From: JACCQS01 sp050999295 | GTDB taxonomy: Bacteria > Actinomycetota > Actinomycetes > Mycobacteriales > Geodermatophilaceae | Length of the DNA: 28,629 nt | Assembly: GCA_050999295.1 (NCBI GenBank) | Contig: JBPCPI010000095.1 | Coordinates: forward strand, 1 to 28,629 | Reading direction: 5' to 3' | Part shown: positions 23,757-28,629 of the stretch, piece by piece | Layout: every line of letters starts with the position of its first letter | Numbering within the stretch: position 1 is the first letter of the stretch | Notes under the pieces: generated by a model | Databases searched by the model: none | What the model saw: the letters and a program-made list of their open reading frames with translations, nothing else | Told to the model about the DNA's origin: nothing | Program-made: the position numbers and the translations under genes

Positions 23757-24403
23757 CCGGCGCTGTCGGCGCGGTCGATCGAGTCCAGGACCTGCTCGTA
23801 CCACGGAACCTCGCCGTCCTCCCGCGCCGGCTCGTCCTGCCCCGGCAGTGCTTGTGCCTGTCCGCTGTCGTCGATGACGTAGAGCAGGTCTCCGGGCATC
23901 ACATACTGCAGGCGGGACCGGGCCTGTAACTGGATGAATGCCGGATCGTCAAGTCGGTCCACCTGCAGGCGCAGGTCCTCGACCCGGCGCTGCGCGGCAC
24001 TGTTCTCGGCCTCGAGTCGGTCGATGGCTGCCTGCTGGGCGAGGTAGCGCTGCAACGGGTAGGCCAAGCTGACGACCAGCAGGACGACGACGGCCGCGAG
24101 CAGGATCGCCCGACCGGTGAGCCGCGCGGTCCAACGCTGTGCGGACTTCGAGGTGGCGGTGGCCCGGGTGGGCCCGGGTCCGCGGGTACTGCGCCTGTCG
24201 CCGGGCCCGCGGCCGCGACCGGCTGCCAGGGTCAGGTCGCCCGCGGCCGAGCGTCCAATCCCGCGAGCGGCCTCCGGGCCGCGTGACCTGGAGGTCCCGC
24301 GGGCACGGTCGTGTGCCGACCTACTGCCATCACGTCGGCTGACGCCGGTCAGCCCGTTGCGACGGCTGATTCGGCGGTCTCCCGATCCGCGCGCGAAACT
24401 CAC
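23753..24403 (-). CDS. ftsB: FtsB/DivIC-type septum formation initiator
   Basis: A 216-residue bitopic membrane protein of the divisome. A basic, Gly/Arg/Ser-rich cytoplasmic region (about 1-95) precedes one helix (AILLAAVVVLLVVSLAYPL, about 99-117), then a coiled coil (QQAAIDRLEAENSAAQRRVEDLRLQVDRL in outline) and the family end DPAFIQLQARSRLQYVMPGD. Such proteins link FtsQ and FtsL and help activate septal peptidoglycan synthesis. The long N-terminal extension is usual in actinobacteria. It starts with GTG overlapping the eno stop (GTGA), and its stop overlaps the DUF501 ATG. Confidence 0.9.
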   Translation of the reverse strand: MSFARGSGDRRISRRNGLTGVSRRDGSRSAHDRARGTSRSRGPEAARGIGRSAAGDLTLAAGRGRGPGDRRSTRGPGPTRATATSKSAQRWTARLTGRAILLAAVVVLLVVSLAYPLQRYLAQQAAIDRLEAENSAAQRRVEDLRLQVDRLDDPAFIQLQARSRLQYVMPGDLLYVIDDSGQAQALPGQDEPAREDGEVPWYEQVLDSIDRADSAG

Positions 24404-25797
24404 GAGCGTCGGGTTCGCTTACGCCTGGCCGGCGAAAATCCATGCGACCCACTTCGGTCGGTGCCGCCGCGCTCAGCCTCAGCATCAACGGTGCGGGGTG
24501 CATCGGCAGCAACCTCGGGGGTCGCGCCGTACCGCGGGAACGCTCGGGCACCGGCGTACCGGGCGGCGTCGTCGAGTTCTTCCTCGATGCGCAGCAGCTG
24601 GTTGTACTTCGCGACTCGCTCGCTGCGCGCCGGCGCGCCGGTCTTGAGCTGCCCGCAGTCAGTGGCCACGGCCAGGTCGGCGATGGTGGTGTCCTCGGTC
24701 TCACCGGACCGGTGACTCATCATGCAGCGGTAGCCGCTGCGGTGCGCCAAGGCGACCGCGTCCAGGGTCTCGGTCAGTGTCCCGATCTGGTTCACCTTGA
24801 CCAGCAGGGCATTTGCCGCACGGCGCGAGATCCCGTCGGCCAGCCGCTCCGGGTTGGTGACGAAGAGATCGTCGCCTACGAGCTGCACCCGGGTCCCTAG
24901 GGCTTGGGTGAGATCGACCCATCCCTGCCAGTCGTTCTCGTCCAGCGGGTCCTCGATCGACACGATCGGGTACCCGTCCACGAGATCGGAGTAGTAGGAG
25001 ATCAGGTCGTCCGCATCGAGCTCCTTGCCTTCGAAGGTGTAGGTGCCGTCCTGGTGAAACTCGGTTGCCGCCACGTCCATGGCGAACGCGATGTCGGTGC
25101 CCAGGGAGTACCCGGCCTTCTCCACGGCCTCGGCGATGAGGTCCAACGCTGCCCGGTTGCTCGGCAAGTCGGGCGCGAACCCGCCCTCGTCACCGAGCCC
25201 GGTGGCGAATCCTTGGGTTTTCAGAACCGACTTCAGTGCGTGGTAGGTCTCGACGCCTACCTGGAGAGCTTCGGAGTACGTCGTCGCGCCGATCGGGGCG
25301 ATCATGAACTCCTGAACGTCCACATTGGAGTCCGCGTGGGCCCCCCCGTTGAGGATGTTCATCATCGGGACGGGCAGCAGGTGCGCCGATGGGCCGCCGA
25401 GGTACCGGAACAGCGGGAGTTCGGCTGAGTCCGCAGCCGCCTTGGCGATCGCCAGGCTCACGCCCAGGATCGCGTTGGCCCCGAACCGGGACTTGTTCGG
25501 TGTTCCGTCCAGGTCGATCAGGCGCTGATCGATCAGGCGCTGCTCGCTGGCCTCCATGCCCACGATCTCGGGGCCGATGTCGTCGAGGACCGCACTTACG
25601 GCTTGGCTGACGCCTTTTCCGCCGTACCGCGTTCCCCCGTCGCGTCGCTCGGCTGCCTCGAAAGCTCCGGTCGAGGCGCCACTGGGTACGGCGGCGCGAG
25701 CAAACGTGCCGTCGTCGAGGGCGACCTCCACCTCCACGGTGGGATTGCCTCGGGAGTCCAGAATCTCGCGGGCGCCGACGGCGTTGATGTTTGCCAC
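24400..25797 (-). CDS. eno: Enolase (phosphopyruvate hydratase)
   Basis: Enolase interconverts 2-phosphoglycerate and phosphoenolpyruvate in glycolysis. The 465-residue protein has the complete fold: AREILDSRGNPTVEVEV, GGAHADSNVDVQEFMI, GDEGGFAPDL with the catalytic glutamate, SIEDPLDENDW and LVGDDLFVTNP for magnesium binding, LLVKVNQIGTLTETLD with the catalytic lysine, and the MSHRSGETED loop. It is about 38 residues longer than usual: after ARAFPRYG comes a charged tail ending ARRKRTRRS. The GTG start lacks a Shine-Dalgarno; the TAGGCT box just upstream suggests a leaderless message. First gene of eno-ftsB-DUF501-ppx. Confidence 0.97.
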   Translation of the reverse strand: MANINAVGAREILDSRGNPTVEVEVALDDGTFARAAVPSGASTGAFEAAERRDGGTRYGGKGVSQAVSAVLDDIGPEIVGMEASEQRLIDQRLIDLDGTPNKSRFGANAILGVSLAIAKAAADSAELPLFRYLGGPSAHLLPVPMMNILNGGAHADSNVDVQEFMIAPIGATTYSEALQVGVETYHALKSVLKTQGFATGLGDEGGFAPDLPSNRAALDLIAEAVEKAGYSLGTDIAFAMDVAATEFHQDGTYTFEGKELDADDLISYYSDLVDGYPIVSIEDPLDENDWQGWVDLTQALGTRVQLVGDDLFVTNPERLADGISRRAANALLVKVNQIGTLTETLDAVALAHRSGYRCMMSHRSGETEDTTIADLAVATDCGQLKTGAPARSERVAKYNQLLRIEEELDDAARYAGARAFPRYGATPEVAADAPRTVDAEAERGGTDRSGSHGFSPARRKRTRRS

Positions 25798-25803
25798 GGC
25801 GCG

Positions 25804-25809
25804 AGCCTA
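25804..25809 (-). promoter_or_regulatory. Probable -10 box of a leaderless eno transcript
   Basis: TAGGCT on the minus strand fits the TAnnnT -10 form and ends 6 nt before the GTG of eno, so transcription would begin at or next to the start codon. There is no Shine-Dalgarno between them. No convincing -35 box was identified. Confidence 0.45.
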
Positions 25810-25832
25810 AACGAGGGAGAGCCCAGGTCCGG

Positions 25833-26852
25833 GTGAGTGCGCCCGGCGTGGCTGGCACTATCGACGTCGTGGCTGACCCCGTCCCGGACAAGCCGACCGC
25901 GGACGAGCCGGCTCCCGAGCGCAGTCCCGCGCCACGAGCGAGGGCGCAACTGCTGCTGGGCATCGTTCCGGTGACCCTGATCTGCGTCGTCCTGTTGTCG
26001 ATTTTGGGTGCAGCCTTGCCGTCGGCCCGAGCGCCGTTGTCCGCGGCGACGCAGACGGCGACGGCAGAGGTGGTCGGTAACGGCGTCGCTCCCGACGGCC
26101 GAGGAGTCGAGGTCACCTACACCGACAGCTCCGGCGACGAGCAGGACGCCACCATCCTGCTGGCACGCCCGGAGGACATCCCCGAAGGCGCCGAGATTGG
26201 AGTGCAGTACGACCCGGCTGATCCGGCGACGGTCTACGCCGAAGGCGACGCCGCGCACCTGACCGTACGCAACCTGCTGTTCGGGTTGTTTTGGGTCGGA
26301 CTGGTCCTGGTGATCTGTCTCGGGGTGACGGGCTTGCGGCTTATCTCTCGTCCGCGGTTGTCCCGACGCCCGACAACGTCTGCGACCGCTCGTCGGGTAC
26401 GTGTACGCCGTGGGCTCAGCGACCGGAGCTGGTTGGTGCTCGACCACAGTGGTGCCGCCTCATGGGTACCCGTCTACTGGGACGAGGCCGTGTCTGCGCT
26501 GGACTCAAACACCCCGATCACAGTGCATGGCAACCCTCGTCGGGATCGGCTCGTTCTTCCCGTCCTCGACGGCAGACCTGTCTGGCCCTCGGGTGGACGA
26601 CGGGGTAGCGCACCCAAGGGCGAGGCGACCCAGCCGCATCCGGAAAACCCCGTTCCGCACCGGAGCCTGCTGCGTCAGGCCCGCGCTGACGCCGCGGCTC
26701 TGTTATTCGCCCCGTTGTTCGGCCTCCTGTGGGCCTACACCGACGACAGCGGGGTGACCGGTTTCCTGGCCGCAACCGCCATCAGCGCGGGGGTCCTGTT
26801 CTGGCTTCCGTCGATCTACGGCTCGGATCCCACCGGCCCGCACGACGCGTAG
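25833..26852 (+). CDS. DUF3592-like membrane protein
   Basis: A predicted membrane protein of about 339 residues, function unknown. A Pro/Glu-rich N-terminus leads to a first helix (LLLGIVPVTLICVVLLSILG); an exposed domain with VEVTYTDSSGDEQDATI and GVQYDPADPATVYAEGD follows, which recalls DUF3592 domains; then a second helix (FGLFWVGLVLVICLGVTGL), a cytoplasmic part, and two closing helices (ALLFAPLFGLLWAY; LAATAISAGVLFWLP). The start is uncertain: GTG at 25,833 is used because an AGG is 5 nt upstream and it clears the divergent eno gene; GTG at 25,869 is a fair alternative. Confidence 0.65.
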   Translation: MSAPGVAGTIDVVADPVPDKPTADEPAPERSPAPRARAQLLLGIVPVTLICVVLLSILGAALPSARAPLSAATQTATAEVVGNGVAPDGRGVEVTYTDSSGDEQDATILLARPEDIPEGAEIGVQYDPADPATVYAEGDAAHLTVRNLLFGLFWVGLVLVICLGVTGLRLISRPRLSRRPTTSATARRVRVRRGLSDRSWLVLDHSGAASWVPVYWDEAVSALDSNTPITVHGNPRRDRLVLPVLDGRPVWPSGGRRGSAPKGEATQPHPENPVPHRSLLRQARADAAALLFAPLFGLLWAYTDDSGVTGFLAATAISAGVLFWLPSIYGSDPTGPHDA

Positions 26853-26855
26853 GCA

Positions 26856-27113
26856 CTAAGGCACCGGATGCGACGTGGAGCCCGGTGGCCAGTCGGTTCG
26901 GGATGGCGGTGGTCGGTGGGTGTGGTTGATCCGGGGTGCGCGGTGCGGGTCTATTCGGGCGGGTGGTCGCAGCCAGATCCGTCCGCGGTGATAGAAGGCT
27001 TCCCATTCGCCTTGTTCGATTTCGCGGTGGTGATGCCAGCAGAACAGGCCGCCGTTGTCCTGATCGGTGCGGCCGCCCGCACTCCACGGGATCAGGTGGT
27101 GGATCTGACACGA
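26856..27113 (-). pseudogene. C-terminal remnant of a DUF222/13E12-type HNH endonuclease
   Basis: The frame encodes CQIHHLIPWSAGGRTDQDNG, then GLFCWHHHREIEQGEWEAFYHRGRIWLRPPARIDP and a stop. This is the HNH nuclease end of the 13E12 repeat family (DUF222 plus HNH), which is abundant and often decayed in actinobacterial genomes. The DUF222 domain and the first CxxC half of the zinc site are missing; upstream sequence changes abruptly at about 27,113 into an unrelated GC-skewed segment with an inverted repeat. Confidence 0.8.
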
Positions 27114-27178
27114 CTGGATTGCTCGGCTCCGCGCTCGCTCCGCTCCTCGCTCGTTCCTGCCCGACCTCGGCAGCCTTC

Positions 27179-27248
27179 GTGATCTTGACCTTATTGTCGG
27201 TTTCGGGGCCCTCTGCACGGCGTGTCGCCGCAACAACGTCAAGATCAC
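27179..27248. repeat. Imperfect inverted repeat next to the HNH remnant
   Basis: GTGATCTTGAC (27,179-27,189) and GTCAAGATCAC (27,238-27,248) are exact reverse complements, and partial pairing continues inward for several bases (TT.TTG against CAA.AA). The segment lies where homology of the HNH remnant stops. It may be the ends of a small non-autonomous element or a tail-less hairpin terminator. Confidence 0.5.
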
Positions 27249-27587
27249 CAAATCCAAGCCCTCTCAAGCCGCCGGCCGACGACAAGAGCCGACCAAGGAC
27301 CCAACCCCTCGTTGCTGCCGCACTTCAACCCCGAAACAACAACCCCGACCCAACCGACCGCCGTACCCCTCGTTGCGGCCGCCCGCCAACGCAACCAGGA
27401 CCGGCTGGCTCAACGAATCGTCAAACCGTGCTCAGTGCATCGCCCGTGAGGACCGCCGTCATCAGGGAGACCCCTCGGCCGGCACCCTGAGTTCCCGCTG
27501 AGGAAATGCCGCCACCTACCCTGAGCCATGTTGGCTGGCGCCCTGCGCCGTTCAGCCACAGCGCGACGTCCAGGAAGGGGGTCTCGG
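27249..27587. other. Intergenic region before the DUF4032 gene
   Basis: No gene can be supported. Two 18-base copies (one mismatch) of ACCCCTCGTTGCnGCCGC occur at 27,304-27,321 and 27,365-27,382, about 60 bp apart. TACCCT at 27,517-27,522 could be a -10 box for the downstream gene, but no good -35 box accompanies it. Confidence 0.4.
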
Positions 27588-28629
27588 GTGCGCTTCCTGT
27601 TCAGCCCCCCGGCCGAGGCGACCGCCGGACTGCTCACCCTGCCCTGGCGCGAGCCGCTGTCGGACTGGGTCGACGACCGCCTGGTCGAGGTGCCGCAACG
27701 CGGGCTGTCCCGGCACGTCGTCCGGTTCGTCTCCGAGGCAGGAGAGGTCTTCGCGCTCAAGGAGATACATGAACGGCTCGCGCGCAAGGAGTATCAATTG
27801 CTGCGCCAGCTGGGCAAACTTGGCGTCCCGGCAGTGGAAGTGCTCGGCGTCGTCGTCGACCGCGGACCGGATCTGGACGCGATCCTGGTCACCCGGTTCC
27901 TCGACTTCTCCACCTCCTACCGAGCCCTGTTTGCCAACCCTCGCGGGCAACACCTGTCCGACCGGTTGCTCGACGCTCAGGTCGAGCTCCTTGTACGGCT
28001 ACACCTGGCCGGCTTCATGTGGGGCGACTGTTCGCTGTCCAACACCCTGTTCCGGTTGGACGCGGGAGCGCTGTCGGCCTATCTCGTCGACGCCGAGACG
28101 GCCGAGATTCACTCGTCGCTTTCCGACGGGCAACGCCATTACGACGTACTCATGGCCCAGGAGCGGGTGGGCGGTGAACTGCTGGACCTACAGGCCGGCG
28201 GCTTCCTCAGTGAGGACCTCGACGCGGTCGAGACCGTCGAGGAACTGGAGCGACGGTACGAGGCCCTGTGGGCCGAGCTCACCAGCGAGGAGGTGCTGCT
28301 GCCCGACGAGCAGCGCTACCGCATCGGCGAGCGGATCCGTCGGCTCAACGAGCTCGGCTTCGACGTCGACGAGATCGAACTGGTCGACGTCGGCGAAGGC
28401 AGCCGGCTGCGGCTGACCACCCGCGTCGCCGAACCCGGCCACCACCGCAGACTGCTGTTCGCGCGCACCGGACTCGACGTACAGGAGAACCAGGCCCGCA
28501 GACTGCTGGCCGACATCGCCAGTTTCCGCAGTTACCTCGAACAGACAACCCGCCGACCGGTCCCGGAGGCCGTTGCGGCCAACCGCTGGCTGGATGAGGT
28601 CTACGGCACGGTGATCGCCGCTATCCCCG
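27588..28629 (+). CDS. DUF4032 kinase-like protein (partial, runs off window)
   Basis: A GTG at 27,588, preceded by AGGAAGGGGG with a 6-nt spacer, opens a frame to the window end (347 codons so far). The N-terminal half resembles lipopolysaccharide-kinase-like folds: FALKEIHERLARKEYQLLRQL holds the likely lysine and paired glutamate, HLAGFMWGDCSLSNTLFRLD resembles a catalytic loop and LVDAETAE a metal-binding acid motif. The rest, including RIGERIRRLNELGFDVDEIEL and RRLLADIASFRSYLEQ, matches DUF4032. The family is actinobacterial and its function is unknown. The C-terminus lies outside the window. Confidence 0.85.
   Translation, partial: MRFLFSPPAEATAGLLTLPWREPLSDWVDDRLVEVPQRGLSRHVVRFVSEAGEVFALKEIHERLARKEYQLLRQLGKLGVPAVEVLGVVVDRGPDLDAILVTRFLDFSTSYRALFANPRGQHLSDRLLDAQVELLVRLHLAGFMWGDCSLSNTLFRLDAGALSAYLVDAETAEIHSSLSDGQRHYDVLMAQERVGGELLDLQAGGFLSEDLDAVETVEELERRYEALWAELTSEEVLLPDEQRYRIGERIRRLNELGFDVDEIELVDVGEGSRLRLTTRVAEPGHHRRLLFARTGLDVQENQARRLLADIASFRSYLEQTTRRPVPEAVAANRWLDEVYGTVIAAIP

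Noticed and set aside
27304..27382. Two 18-base near-repeats as a CRISPR-like or tandem array
   Set aside because: Only two copies, no further units and no associated genes.
1..28629. tRNA genes, rRNA, riboswitches, integrases or CRISPR arrays
   Set aside because: None could be recognised by reading either strand; a covariance-model scan would be needed to exclude small RNAs.

Overview
The window is high-GC DNA with frequent GTG/TTG starts, ATGA/GTGA/TTGA stop-start overlaps and the gene order eno-ftsB-DUF501-ppx. This is typical of an actinomycete (high-GC Gram-positive). No rRNA, tRNA, CRISPR array, integrase or intact transposase was seen.

Layout. (a) About 1-120 (-) encodes what looks like the last membrane helices of a cation-transporting P-type ATPase, running off the window. 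(b) About 300-17,850 is an accessory block. (c) 17,741-19,177 (-) is the N-terminal part of a P-type ATPase that stops soon after its phosphorylation and nucleotide-binding region. The two ATPase pieces lie on the same strand in the correct order, so block (b) is best read as a genomic island that landed in, and deleted the middle of, an ATPase gene. (d) 19,174-21,372 is an MMPL/RND transporter that shares a stop-start overlap with the broken ATPase gene. (e) 21,417-25,797 holds a decayed small membrane-protein gene, a DUF4235 gene and the housekeeping set ppx, DUF501 (with an in-frame amber stop), ftsB and eno. (f) 25,833 to the end holds a DUF3592-like membrane protein, a 13E12-type HNH endonuclease remnant with an inverted repeat, and a DUF4032 kinase-like gene cut by the window edge.

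The island has two functional parts. The minus-strand arm (421-8,043) is a tightly packed set: DMT-type exporter, cysteine hydrolase, zinc alcohol dehydrogenase, DhnA/LsrF-type class I aldolase, TrpD-like phosphoribosyltransferase, PyrE/Apt-like phosphoribosyltransferase, PurF-like amidophosphoribosyltransferase and, after a 437-bp gap, PriA/HisA isomerase. Diverging from it are an FAD-dependent halogenase-like flavoenzyme and a DUF1330 protein. Four enzymes of PRPP or phosphoribosylamine chemistry, drawn from purine, pyrimidine, tryptophan and histidine metabolism and placed beside an aldolase, a dehydrogenase, a flavin halogenase and an exporter, look like a specialised-metabolite pathway built from recruited primary-metabolism enzymes. 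I do not recognise the product; this is the main candidate for something undescribed.

The second part (10,240-17,695) has urocanate hydratase (hutU) preceded by a small translationally coupled upstream ORF, an RpiR-family regulator, and a divergent five-gene branched-chain-amino-acid-type ABC importer with a good sigma-70 promoter and a palindrome at its predicted transcription start. It looks like a regulated uptake and catabolism module for an imidazole or amino-acid-like compound; whether it is linked to the biosynthetic arm is unknown.
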